NCBI GenBank assembly: GCA_001839685.1 | Contig: MLAK01000705.1 | Span: 182,630-194,611 of the forward strand | Source: Tritrichomonas foetus | Taxonomy: Eukaryota > Parabasalia > Tritrichomonadida > Tritrichomonadidae | Length of the DNA stretch: 11,982 nt | Direction: 5' to 3' | In this document: positions 1 to 7,549 of the stretch, piece after piece | Layout of the letters: each line of letters starts with the position of its first letter | How positions within the stretch are numbered: position 1 is the first letter of the stretch | Program-made: the position numbers and the translations under genes | The notes under the pieces: model-generated | What the model was told of the DNA's origin: nothing | Database searches by the model: none | The model's input: only the letters and a program-made list of their open reading frames with translations

Positions 1-169
1 AAAAAAAAAAAAAAAATAAAATAAATTGAAATAATTCGAACCAAGGCATTTTTAACAATTCGCCCATAAAATATAAACTTTTTCCAAAATTTTCAAATAT
101 TTAAACGATTATATAAGCTTGGTACCACAAACAGCATGACCCCTCGTCAAAAACTCCCCTTCATTACAA

Positions 170-217
170 GCAGGTCGGAACGGATTTTAACTCTTAGCCA
201 GAATTAGAATCCCCTGC
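170..217 (-). other. Imperfect hairpin in a GC-richer patch (possible structured RNA)
   Basis: Three stems nest around one loop. GCAGG (170-174) pairs with CCTGC (213-217), GGATT (182-186) with AATCC (208-212), and TAACTCT (188-194) with AGAATTA (200-206), around a 5-base loop (195-199). A 7-base bulge (175-181) sits on one side. The inner stem has one C.A mismatch if read on the + strand but a G.U pair if read on the - strand, which favours a - strand RNA. The surrounding 120-340 stretch is clearly richer in G and C than its flanks. I could not match it to a tRNA, 5S rRNA, U-snRNA or SRP RNA. It may also be only a chance or DNA-level structure. Confidence 0.25.
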
Positions 218-423
218 AAGCTTTGTCAAGGAGCAATTGAGAGAAGTAATTTTCCCGCGCAAAATTCTGCCATTTCTAAAAGTTCTCAAAAATTATTTTT
301 GTGGCGAGGGAGGAAAATGGACAGTGTCAAAATTCGTGCCGAATTTTCACTTTAGTATATTTGCATTGAAAATTTAGATGTCATTTCAATTTTTTTTCAA
401 TTTTCACAGAAGTCAATTAAATT

Positions 424-430
424 TCACTTT
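424..430 (+). promoter_or_regulatory. Initiator-like element (TCACTTT) of the cyclin gene
   Basis: TCACTTT matches the trichomonad initiator consensus TCA(+1)YW, with the predicted first transcribed A at 426. That gives a leader of 22 bases before the ATG at 448, close to the very short leaders known for this group. A second, weaker match (TCACA, 404-408) lies just upstream. The motif is short and expected by chance in AT-rich DNA, so the support is its position. Confidence 0.55.
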
Positions 431-447
431 CACGACTTTTTTCAAAA

Positions 448-1566
448 ATGATCCGCCGTCGAGCTTTGGCGGATATCACAAACATTTCAATCCCCAAACA
501 ACCTTTGAAACGAGTTTCCCGATCAAAAAAAGTCGCTAAAACAGAAAAAATTCCAATATCCAACGAATCCAAAAATCCTTTTTATTTCTCAAGATTAGGA
601 AACCCAAAGGACCCGCAAGACGTTTACGATTATGACTATGAAATTTTCCGGAACTTATTGATTGAAGAAACAAAGTATTTACCGAATAAAAATTTATTTC
701 AGAATATTTCAATTTCGCCTGAAAATCGAACAATTTTGATAGATTGGATTCAATTAATTCATGCCAAACTGGAAATGAGGCATGAAACCATTTTTCTTGT
801 CACTTCACTTATTGATCGTGTTTTGAGTGTTGTAAACGTTCCCCTTGAAGATTTCCAGTTAATGGGAAGTGCTGCTATTTATGCATGTGTGAAAATAGAA
901 GAGGTGAGCATCCTCCCTGGTGAAAATCTTGTGACATTTGCTGGAAGCAGCTTCAGCCACGACGAATTGAGAAAAATGGAAAGACTTGTTTTAAACTCAG
1001 TCGATTTCAAAGTAAACGTTCCGACAGCAATGGTGTTTTTGGATCGTTATATTGCGTTTTTTGATTATATCGATAAGATTAAAAGCCAAAATATTAAAAA
1101 ACTGAAAACCGAAAATGCTAAAACGGGAAATAGTAAAGCGGATTCACTTCTGCCTTCTTCATTAAACAGATTTTTCGATAACAAACAAGATGATGATTAT
1201 GAAGATGATGGTGAAAGAGAACAAAAAAAGAGACGAAAAAGAAAGATATTCTACTTCGCACACTACTTAAATGAACTAGCATTATTGTTTTCATCCATGA
1301 TTGGTTTGAAACCATCGCTAGTCGCAGCTGCTGTGATATACATTACAAGACTTATTTTTCTTGGTGAAGAAGAAGAGAAAGCATGGCCACAAGAAATAAG
1401 TGAATATACTGGAATGACGGACGAGGAGGTTCAGGCTACTGCACGTGTGCTCTACTCTGACATTTATGAAAGTGAGTTTGTTGAGAACGCCTTTGTCAGG
1501 AAGAAATACGGTGGTGTGGAAACAGAATGCATCAGCTCGACAACGATCCCTGATGGCCTACTTTAG
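448..1566 (+). CDS. B-type (mitotic) cyclin
   Basis: This is a regulatory subunit of a cyclin-dependent kinase, expected to drive entry into mitosis. Residues 4-12 (RRALADITN) fit the destruction box RxxLxxIxN exactly, which predicts ubiquitin-mediated degradation by the anaphase-promoting complex. The N-terminal cyclin box spans about residues 65-200, with RTILIDWIQ (94-102), a LIDRVLS stretch near 121-127, ACVKIEE (146-152, with the kinase-contacting Lys) and a following ERLVL helix carrying the partner Glu. A C-terminal cyclin fold covers about 260-360. Between the boxes lies an unusual insert (about 208-265) rich in Lys, Asn, Asp and Glu. The length of 372 residues is normal for a compact cyclin B. 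The ATG at 448 is chosen because the destruction box begins at once and an initiator-like element lies 22 bases upstream. No intron is needed. Cyclin identity is certain; assignment to the B class rests on the destruction box and cyclin-box wording. Confidence 0.93.
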   Translation: MIRRRALADITNISIPKQPLKRVSRSKKVAKTEKIPISNESKNPFYFSRLGNPKDPQDVYDYDYEIFRNLLIEETKYLPNKNLFQNISISPENRTILIDWIQLIHAKLEMRHETIFLVTSLIDRVLSVVNVPLEDFQLMGSAAIYACVKIEEVSILPGENLVTFAGSSFSHDELRKMERLVLNSVDFKVNVPTAMVFLDRYIAFFDYIDKIKSQNIKKLKTENAKTGNSKADSLLPSSLNRFFDNKQDDDYEDDGEREQKKRRKRKIFYFAHYLNELALLFSSMIGLKPSLVAAAVIYITRLIFLGEEEEKAWPQEISEYTGMTDEEVQATARVLYSDIYESEFVENAFVRKKYGGVETECISSTTIPDGLL

Positions 1567-1940
1567 TGATTTTACTTATCATATGACATGGATTAATTTT
1601 GTTATTAAATCAGTTATATTACTCATCTTTCTCGCTATTCTACCCTTTTTTATACGCAACTAGCTAAACTACAACAACGAACCATAGCAAAAACGACATA
1701 CATAAATGTATTCCAGAATCAGGGAAAGCACAGAAAATCATAAAACAGCTTGTTGAGTTAGCATGTCATAATCGCAATCAATTCATAATGTGCTCAAAAA
1801 TAAAAACGGAGAAATAAACGTCATAAATTAAAATAAAAGAAATAAAAAAAATGGAAAAAACGTCTGCAATAATAAAATTGCACGTTTCATCTATTGTTGA
1901 AAGATCAAAACAATGTCAGAGAACATCCAAATTTATTTTT
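1567..1940. other. Convergent 3' intergenic region
   Basis: This spacer separates the ends of the cyclin gene (+) and the IBD gene (-). It holds candidate TAAA-type polyadenylation signals for both: the first clear one for the cyclin is in TTATTAAATC near 1600, and for the IBD gene ATAAATTT follows its stop codon almost directly (on the - strand, about 1928-1936). No other gene is visible. Confidence 0.5.
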
Positions 1941-3014
1941 TCAAAAGGTTACATCTACATCTAGTGTTGTTGAACTTAAAAATGGAAAATCGCAAAACTC
2001 TTGCAGATCTGGTTGGTCATATCTACTATCACTTATAGAAAATTCTATAAAATCTTGATTTAAGTCATTATAGCTGCTTTTTACGGGGATCTCGAATTCA
2101 TCAAGATCTACTTTAATACATTCACTATTGAAACTTGAATGAGAAGAATCAGAATCATTTAAATTGGCCACATTTTGTGCGAATGCATAATTATTGGTGA
2201 AACTAAAGTTAGAATCAGTGTTTAAATTGTCTTTAATGGTATTTTCTAAACTATTAATCACACTATTTAATACACTGACTCGATTGATGGCAAATCCATT
2301 AATATCAATGCTTGGAACTTCGTCGGGTGATGAAGTTTCGTCTTCTTCAGAAGTCACTAAATTATTTCTTGTTTCTTTCTCGGATGCTGCAGTTATACGA
2401 ATAATATCATATGCTTTATTTACGTTCACTTTCTCATTATGTATATAAACAACGTCATTTTTATCTTTCTGTGGATCTGTGGGAGAACCTTGTTCGTCCG
2501 AATTGTGAATCAGCTGCCTGCTGCTGGTGGGTGAATTGGCAACTTCATAACGGAAAGTTGGTGGCGTATAATCTTCAGGTGTTCGGACTGACCATTGTCT
2601 TAATTCTCTTGTGTTTCCTTTCAAAAGTGGAAGAAATTCAACCAACTCAGGATTAATATCGCCGCGAGCGGAGGTCGTTCTATAATTCATCTTTTTGAGA
2701 GCTCCATTAATTGAAGACTTGCATTTGTTTGTGAGAAATCGAATCTGATGGGAATTCAGTGCAATTCCGCATTTTAAGAAACACACGCCGCACACGCAAC
2801 ATCGCTTCCAGTCGTCATCGGAATCACCCCTCTGGGCATAGTCTCTGATTTGGCGGAGGCAATCCAAAAATATGTCCAATCGATGGCCACGATGGCGCTT
2901 TTCGGTCGCGTGGAGGAGTTTCTTCTGGAGTTCGAAGTAGAGGTGTTTGTCTGTTTCGTTTAGCAAGGAAAAATACTTTGGCGTTTTCGAGTCGAAGTCA
3001 GGAATTGAGTGCAT
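1941..3014 (-). CDS. Initiator-binding-domain (IBD) family protein, IBP39-like
   Basis: This is a likely sequence-specific DNA-binding protein acting at core promoters or as a transcription regulator in the nucleus. In Trichomonas the founding member, IBP39, uses its N-terminal IBD (a winged-helix fold) to bind the TCAYW initiator and a separate C-domain to contact RNA polymerase II. Here residues 12-112 carry the family pattern: PKYFSLLNETDKHLYFELQ, then an Arg/His-rich basic segment (38-45), RGDSDDDWKRCCVCGVCFL (62-80) and NKCKSSINGALKKMNY (96-111). The remaining ~245 residues are Ser, Asp, Glu and Asn rich, probably disordered, and end in an acidic aromatic tail. I see nothing like the IBP39 polymerase-binding domain. 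The start is the ATG at 3014, giving 357 residues; the frame is open one codon further (TTG). Two initiator-like TCAYW sites lie 21 and 28 bases upstream. The domain call is from remembered family wording, not a search. Confidence 0.8.
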   Translation of the reverse strand: MHSIPDFDSKTPKYFSLLNETDKHLYFELQKKLLHATEKRHRGHRLDIFLDCLRQIRDYAQRGDSDDDWKRCCVCGVCFLKCGIALNSHQIRFLTNKCKSSINGALKKMNYRTTSARGDINPELVEFLPLLKGNTRELRQWSVRTPEDYTPPTFRYEVANSPTSSRQLIHNSDEQGSPTDPQKDKNDVVYIHNEKVNVNKAYDIIRITAASEKETRNNLVTSEEDETSSPDEVPSIDINGFAINRVSVLNSVINSLENTIKDNLNTDSNFSFTNNYAFAQNVANLNDSDSSHSSFNSECIKVDLDEFEIPVKSSYNDLNQDFIEFSISDSRYDQPDLQEFCDFPFLSSTTLDVDVTF

Positions 3015-3032
3015 CAAATTTTTTTGAGAAAT

Positions 3033-3044
3033 TATGACAAATGA
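3033..3044 (-). promoter_or_regulatory. Paired initiator-like elements of the IBD gene
   Basis: Reading the - strand, TCATT (3044-3040) and TCATA (3037-3033) both fit TCA(+1)YW. Their predicted start bases are 28 and 21 bases before the ATG at 3014. If either is used, the gene would start from the type of element its own family binds. Confidence 0.4.
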
Positions 3045-3199
3045 TTCAAAAAAACGGTCTTCTTTGTAATTAGCTGGAGGTTAATGGTCAATTTTTCGGA
3101 TTATTGTTATTTCTTTTCAAACTCAACACAAAATAAACTATAGAAAAAATTCATTCAAAAAATACGAAAATGTTTCTGATCTCGAAATTTTATAAAAAA

Positions 3200-3706
3200 T
3201 CATCCTTTGAAGATAGCTAGGGTAGAATCATCAATAATAGAAGTGACAATTCCAACTGTTGATCTTAAAATTTTTGTTGTAATAGTTTCATTTTCATCTA
3301 GAACTTTGTATTCACCGTTTTCATCAATAACAATTGTATCACCAACTTTATATTTTGATGCTGAATTTATTTTAATTAGAAAATCGCCATGTGAAGCAAA
3401 TTTAATTTCTTTATCATTTACAATTTCAACACAAACTCCTAAATATTCATTTCTTGTTCCTCGAGTTTTAACAGATGGAATACAATCTGTTGAATTTTCT
3501 ATGGTTGATGGAATCCATTTTTGATCATTTTCGTTGTAATAGACATTTCCTGTCATAAATACTGGAAATCCAATCTTAAAAGTCCGATTATTTTTATCTT
3601 CAACTGGGCATAAGTGAGTGATTGTGTGTGACTGTTGAACATCGCTGAGAAGCGCATATGGCCTCCTATATAAAAAATTTACAAAAAATTTGTGGGACCC
3701 CACCAT
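3200..3706 (-). CDS. Beta-rich protein of unknown role, possibly Maverick/Polinton-derived
   Basis: The frame is intact, with an ATG at 3706 and 168 residues. The wording suggests short beta strands and turns throughout: a central NEYLGVCVEI strand (about 87-96), FASHGDFLIKI (about 103-113), SKYKVGDTIVIDENGEYKVL (116-135) and a closing VGIVTSIIDDSTLAIFKG (151-168). The last part recalls small decoration or capsid-associated proteins. I have a weak impression that similar proteins occur in the many Maverick (Polinton) elements of trichomonads, but cannot confirm it. There is no signal peptide and no membrane segment. The first 25 residues look less regular and the true start could lie at a later codon. 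It sits alone among decayed genes with no polymerase, integrase or packaging ATPase nearby, so it would be a remnant. Its intact frame makes it either recent or maintained. Confidence 0.6.
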   Translation of the reverse strand: MVGSHKFFVNFLYRRPYALLSDVQQSHTITHLCPVEDKNNRTFKIGFPVFMTGNVYYNENDQKWIPSTIENSTDCIPSVKTRGTRNEYLGVCVEIVNDKEIKFASHGDFLIKINSASKYKVGDTIVIDENGEYKVLDENETITTKILRSTVGIVTSIIDDSTLAIFKG

Positions 3707-3736
3707 AAACCTTTCGCCCTACCACTCTCACTAATA

Positions 3737-3759
3737 TCATACACTACCGTCATACACTA
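3737..3759. repeat. TCATACACTA direct repeat, two copies
   Basis: TCATACACTA occurs at 3737-3746 and again at 3750-3759, a 13-base period, within a stretch (3711-3800) rich in CACTA-like words and with strong C/G strand asymmetry. It lies just upstream of the - strand start at 3706 and could be promoter sequence of that gene or simple-sequence drift. Confidence 0.45.
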
Positions 3760-3779
3760 AAAACTTACCACACTAATGA

Positions 3780-4340
3780 CTATTTTATCCACCACTACCA
3801 CAAGGAATTATTTTCACTATCAATCTTGAACAACAGTTTGATATTGAAGAAATTTTTCACGAAATGCGTCAACAAAATTTTGATTATGAATTTCTGAATA
3901 TATGTAATCAAACGAATTTGAAAGATCAAATATTATTGATGACATTTTCTAGTTTAGCAACCAATGGTTTTTTATTTGTTCCAACTATTTGGGAAAAAAA
4001 TGTTTAGATACTTTTGCATTGGATCAATACTTGAAAATCAAACAATGAAGATTTGAGAACTACACTTATTCAATTTGGACAAAAAAATAATATTGGTGTA
4101 ATTGGTTTAGCAATTTCAGTGTTAACAAATGGATATGGAATTCTTAAGGAAGGAATAGAAATACCAATTAATATTTTTAATTTTTTAGGTAATATTGATG
4201 AAAATGAATATCGAAAACAAAGAATTCTTCAAATACGTCAATCAAGCAACGTCTGGATTTCTTTTGAAATTTTACTTGAAGGGGTATATTTAAATACAGA
4301 TATATTTCGTGATATATTTCCAGATATTGTTTATATTTAA
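3780..4340 (+). pseudogene. Decayed helical protein of unknown function
   Basis: One frame is open from 3780 to the stop at 4338-4340 except for two in-frame stops close together (TAG 4005-4007 and TGA 4032-4034), 187 codons in all. Between them another frame (from 4004) reads LDTFALDQYLKIKQ, so a compensating pair of frameshifts is as likely as point stops. The translated text is regular and amphipathic on both sides, for example FDIEEIFHEMRQQNFDYEFL before the break and LIQFGQKNNIGVIGLAISVL after it, suggesting stacked alpha helices like ARM/HEAT repeats. No ATG opens the frame near its left end, so the 5' end is probably lost too. I do not recognise the family. It lies 74 bases beyond the 3706 start of the neighbouring - strand gene, in opposite orientation. 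Confidence 0.5.
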
Positions 4341-5022
4341 TTATGTATCACAAAAAATATCATTATTAATAAATGAAATCAATTCTTATTGCATCATATA
4401 CATTAAAAATGCAATAAATATTATTATCATAATCCATCAATTAAAGAGATTTAATGAATATTTTTTTAATATTTTATAAATTTCAAATTTAATTGTATAT
4501 TTTTCGATCATATAAGATATAGAAGAGTCTAATATCATAATCAAATGAGCTTATATATTAACTAAAAGTGTTATACATCATGAAGAAAAATTATATTTTT
4601 TCATATCGAATTTGAATATTTGATTTCGTGAAAAAATTATGATAATCATAAAGTAATTATATGATATATNTTAAGATGATAATATAAGATGAATGAAACA
4701 ATTAAATCATCTAAAAGTATTAAATAATATGGAAAAATCAAAAGAAAAATATGAACAAATCAACACATTTTTAGATGAGTATCATTCAAGCATTTCGAAA
4801 TCCCCATTTACAAATCCTAGAATCTGTTCTACTGATACATATATATAATAATCCTATAAAATGATTACAAGTTCTATTACTTGTTAATCATGAGAGGAAA
4901 ATTATTCTCAAATTTAAAAGTTGTCCAAGTGAATGAAAAATACCAAGTTTGGATTGAAAAATGGAAGACTTCATATCATTCAATTTTCCTCAAAATAGCG
5001 CCTGTTTCTAGATAATATAAAT
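4341..5022. other. AT-rich intergenic region with coding debris
   Basis: This is about 680 bases of very AT-rich sequence, with an ambiguous base at 4670. Two short ATG frames look like coding debris more than genes: 4729-4848 (39 codons, starting MEKSKEKYEQINTF) and 4890-5015 (41 codons, starting MRGKLFSNLKVVQ). Neither has a recognisable relative or a convincing initiator. I see no RNA gene or mobile end. Confidence 0.4.
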
Positions 5023-5784
5023 TTAGATCCAGGTTTCAGTAAGTCTTTCTGATGAAATAGATGGATTAATTTCAGTAATTGATTTATTTTTTTTGAGTGT
5101 GATTTCTTCAAATGAAAGTGATTCACTCATACTATCAAATGTAGATGTTTGATGTGTTCGTCGAATTAAAAAAACAATTAATGAAATAAAAACAAATATA
5201 ATAGAAAAACTGCCACAAATAATTCCAATTAAAAGCTCTGCCGAAAGTTTTTTAATTTCAATTTCTGTAAAAATGACTATTTCAGAAATAAGAATTGAAT
5301 ATGTTTCAATAAAAATAATAAGCCTTCGAATAGAATGAGTTTTTGAAAGAATATAAGTTTGAGAATATGATTTAATAGTTGTTGAATTTTGATATTCTTC
5401 ATCTTCATGATAACTATAAGTAATTGATTCTTGTTCAATATCTGAAATTTGATGAAAAAAAGAATTTTCAAATGTAATACTAATTGTTTTTTCGAATGTT
5501 AAAATAAATGATTTTGTCAATGATAATGATTTTGAATATGTTATATATTCATCTTGACTTTTTGTTTGTGATTCGGTTGTTAATTTAGTTGGGGAGGATG
5601 AAGATGAAATAGTTTCTATTTCACTGAAGAGAGATTCCTCTGAATTATCATTGTTTTCAATAAATATAATTGGATGGCCACAAAATGTAGGATTTGTATA
5701 ATTTCGATAAACATATATAAAATTAATACTAAAAACTGTAAATGAATATTTTGGTTCTGTATTCAAAAAGTTGATCTTATTCAA
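5023..5784 (-). pseudogene. 3' fragment of a single-pass surface membrane protein
   Basis: The frame is open for 253 codons but has no ATG at its 5' side: it begins after a TGA at 5785-5787, its first codons are TTG AAT, and the first in-frame Met is residue 219. It is best read as the C-terminal part of a larger gene cut off upstream. Residues 45-150 are a Ser/Thr/Glu-rich stalk with loose repeats built on TxSxS and ITY/ISITF words. A hydrophobic segment at about 183-207 (LLIGIICGSFSIIFVFISLI) is followed by RR at 208-209, as in a type I anchor, and by a ~44-residue cytoplasmic tail. This architecture is common among the large polymorphic surface protein families of trichomonads. I cannot name the family. 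The stop (TAA at 5023-5025) is intact, so the 3' end seems genuine. Confidence 0.6.
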
Positions 5785-5963
5785 TCAATGGATGATGAAA
5801 TGAATAGGTGCCCCTTATGGACACTTTTATGGACAAAAAAGGTGAAGTATGTAATATCTAGTAAATTTAAATGTTTTAAAAAATCATCGAACCACACAAA
5901 ATCTATCCATTATCATTGAGCCAATTTTTGAAGAATAATAACTAGATGATAATCGAAATAACG
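5785..5963. other. Short spacer between the membrane-protein fragment and the TIR element
   Basis: The membrane-protein reading frame is lost on entering this spacer. It contains a doubled TTATGGACA word (about 5816-5838) and otherwise featureless AT-rich sequence. Words near its right end (ACTAG, GAAAT) have loose counterparts just outside the right terminal repeat, so the inverted repeat may extend some 20 bases further with indels. Confidence 0.35.
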
Positions 5964-6202
5964 AAATAAAGAATAACTATAAGATAAGCTCTGAATCAAA
6001 AATCAAATGATAAGAATGGCCAAATAAATGTATCGTTCGATTTTTCACTAATTCAATGAGATGATTGAAAGATAATTGATAGAATAAAGCAGTTAAAAAG
6101 TGGATAACTTTTCTTTGGTTTATTCTACTATTGTAAATGAAAAAAGATCATTTTAATAAAAGTGACATTTTTATTTTTGTGTGATTGAATTCGAGAACCA
6201 AT
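5964..6202 (+). repeat. Left terminal inverted repeat (239 bp)
   Basis: This is the inverted partner of 9902-10140. The two differ at 6125 (C against T in the partner) and 6165 (A against G). The inner edge is sharp: identity stops after GAGAACCAAT. Confidence 0.9.
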
Positions 6203-6382
6203 GGGTATTGTATACTCATACTCATACGTTTAAAGTGACCTTAACTTCATACCTAATCAATTAAACAGCTAATCGAAGTTGCCACTACCAATGCCACATC
6301 ATGCTGAGCTGATAGCAGATGGAGTTGCTTTGAAAAATCAAAGAATTTTCATTTTCCCCAAGAAAATCGTTTTCTCCAATGC
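6203..6382. other. Spacer between left TIR and the 222 aa gene
   Basis: These 180 bases are slightly richer in G and C than the rest of the element and contain a short repeated ACTCATACTCATAC word (about 6213-6228). The - strand continues open for only 15 codons past the 222 aa stop. I see no gene. Confidence 0.35.
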
Positions 6383-7051
6383 TTAGCATAATAAAGAATT
6401 TATTAATAATTCTCCTCTATTTAATGCATTAATTTGAGATTTATAAAAGCCAAGCATATCTTTAAAACCATCATTTAAAATCCCAAGCAAACTGCCTGCT
6501 TCTGTTGAAATAATATTTTTATAAAACCATGATGTCAATAAATCAAAAAATTCTTTGGATCCAACATAAGCAATTTGATTTCCATTTCCGATTTTAGCAC
6601 ATTGACCAAAGTTGAAATATTGAAAAACCCCATATTGTTTCGATTCATATTCGAAATTATAACCATTTTGAGGAACATAAAAAGGAATAGAAATATTATC
6701 ATGAAAATGCTTGTTATTTCCATTTTCAATTATCTTCCTTAAACTTACATTTCTTTTCACTTGATTCAATAAAATATTAAAAGCTTCATATCCAAAATAA
6801 GCAATACCATTTTCAATAAAACAAACAATAAAAGATGCAAAACTAACAATAATTACATTATTTTCTAAATAATTCTCAGCTTCTTCATGTCGTTGGATTT
6901 CCATATTATCAATTCGTCTTCTTGTACTCGAAAAAATATTTTCTGAATCGAAATTCGAAGATAAAAAAGAATTTTGTTGTTGCTGTTGTTGTGTTGAGTT
7001 AAAAAAATTTGAATAATTTTTAAAAGGAAATGTTTGATAATTTCTTCTCAT
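6383..7051 (-). CDS. Hypothetical protein of the TIR element, 222 aa
   Basis: The frame is intact, from the ATG at 7051 to a TAA at 6383-6385. The first 45 residues are Asn, Ser, Phe and Gln rich with a six-Gln run (21-26), then a basic patch RRR (44-46). A hydrophobic stretch at about 65-80 (NVIIVSFASFIVCFIE) could be one membrane helix or a buried core helix. The C-terminal half mixes aromatic and polar residues and ends in a helical segment (about 180-220). I do not recognise it. It is transcribed away from the + strand gene, with 45 bases between the two start codons, so both presumably share a compact divergent promoter. It ends 180 bases inside the left terminal repeat. Its intact frame contrasts with the broken partner gene. 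A structural protein of a virus-like element or a membrane protein are both possible. Confidence 0.6.
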   Translation of the reverse strand: MRRNYQTFPFKNYSNFFNSTQQQQQQNSFLSSNFDSENIFSSTRRRIDNMEIQRHEEAENYLENNVIIVSFASFIVCFIENGIAYFGYEAFNILLNQVKRNVSLRKIIENGNNKHFHDNISIPFYVPQNGYNFEYESKQYGVFQYFNFGQCAKIGNGNQIAYVGSKEFFDLLTSWFYKNIISTEAGSLLGILNDGFKDMLGFYKSQINALNRGELLINSLLC

Positions 7052-7096
7052 CGTTTAAATTTAATATAAATTATTCCTTCAAATAAAAAAAATGAA
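7052..7096. promoter_or_regulatory. Divergent 45-base promoter region of the TIR element
   Basis: The two genes start head to head with only 45 very AT-rich bases between their ATG codons. No good TCAYW initiator is visible. On the + side a minimal upstream frame, ATG AAA TGA (7092-7100), overlaps the chosen ATG at 7097 and might affect which start is used. Confidence 0.35.
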
Positions 7097-7549
7097 ATGA
7101 CTTCATATTTTCAAAATAATTCTAAAGATAACAATCACATGTTTGTGTTTGATGATGAAAGTGAAAAAGTAATTATTAGCAAAAATGAAAGAAAATTAAT
7201 TTTGAAGAGTGATGATGAAGATAAAAAAAAATTGATGAAAATGTCACGACCTTTAGTTTTACAAGATTTCACATCAAGAATTAGATTGTTTAGTGAAGGA
7301 AAAGGAAAAAAATTGCTTCAATGGAATGATATTAAAGATGATTTAGGAAATGAAAATGAAAAGAAATTAGTGATGAGCATGTTCATGACAGGATTAATGA
7401 GTTATGGTGCATTAAGCATTCTTCGATCTTATTCAATATGGGAAATTCACAGACTTTTGTCAATTGCAATACCTAAAAAAAAAACAAGAATGATATTTCA
7501 AATGATTCTGATCAATTCACTGATAATGATGATTCATGTGAATATATGA
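7097..7549 (+). pseudogene. 5' open frame of a long split gene in the TIR element
   Basis: This frame opens with ATG at 7097. Its first ~75 residues are rich in Asp, Glu, Lys and Ser, followed by a more globular, partly hydrophobic stretch (about 95-125, with a MSMFMTGLMSYGALSIL segment). At codons 127-129 it meets ten A bases (7475-7484). Beyond them this frame reads an unconvincing Met/Ile-rich tail to its TGA at 7547-7549, whereas the frame one base back becomes open exactly in the A run and continues into the next reading frame. The natural reading is therefore 129 codons here joined to 389 codons after the run. This is either a broken gene, a sequencing error in the A run, or -1 slippage. 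The protein family is unknown to me. Confidence 0.6.

Larger units (their letters stand above)
1..447. other. Upstream intergenic region of the cyclin gene
   Basis: The window opens with a run of 16 A bases and AT-rich spacer. Bases 120-340 are a GC-richer patch containing the hairpin listed separately. Bases 340-447 are a T-rich promoter region with the initiator-like element. I see no open reading frame or tRNA here. Confidence 0.5.

Noticed and set aside
36..60. TTCGAACC as a tRNA T-loop on the - strand
   Set aside because: No T-stem pairing, anticodon arm or acceptor stem could be built around it.
134..165. AGCATGACCCCT resembling part of U6 snRNA
   Set aside because: The ACAGAGA box and the downstream conserved segment are missing, and the match is only a dozen bases.
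1445..1663. 72-codon + strand frame overlapping the cyclin 3' end
   Set aside because: It is out of frame with the well-supported cyclin and extends into the AT-rich 3' region.
2194..2656. Two + strand open frames of 84 and 81 codons
   Set aside because: They are shadows opposite the low-complexity part of the IBD gene.
3207..3524. 105-codon + strand frame
   Set aside because: It is the antisense shadow of the 168-residue - strand protein.
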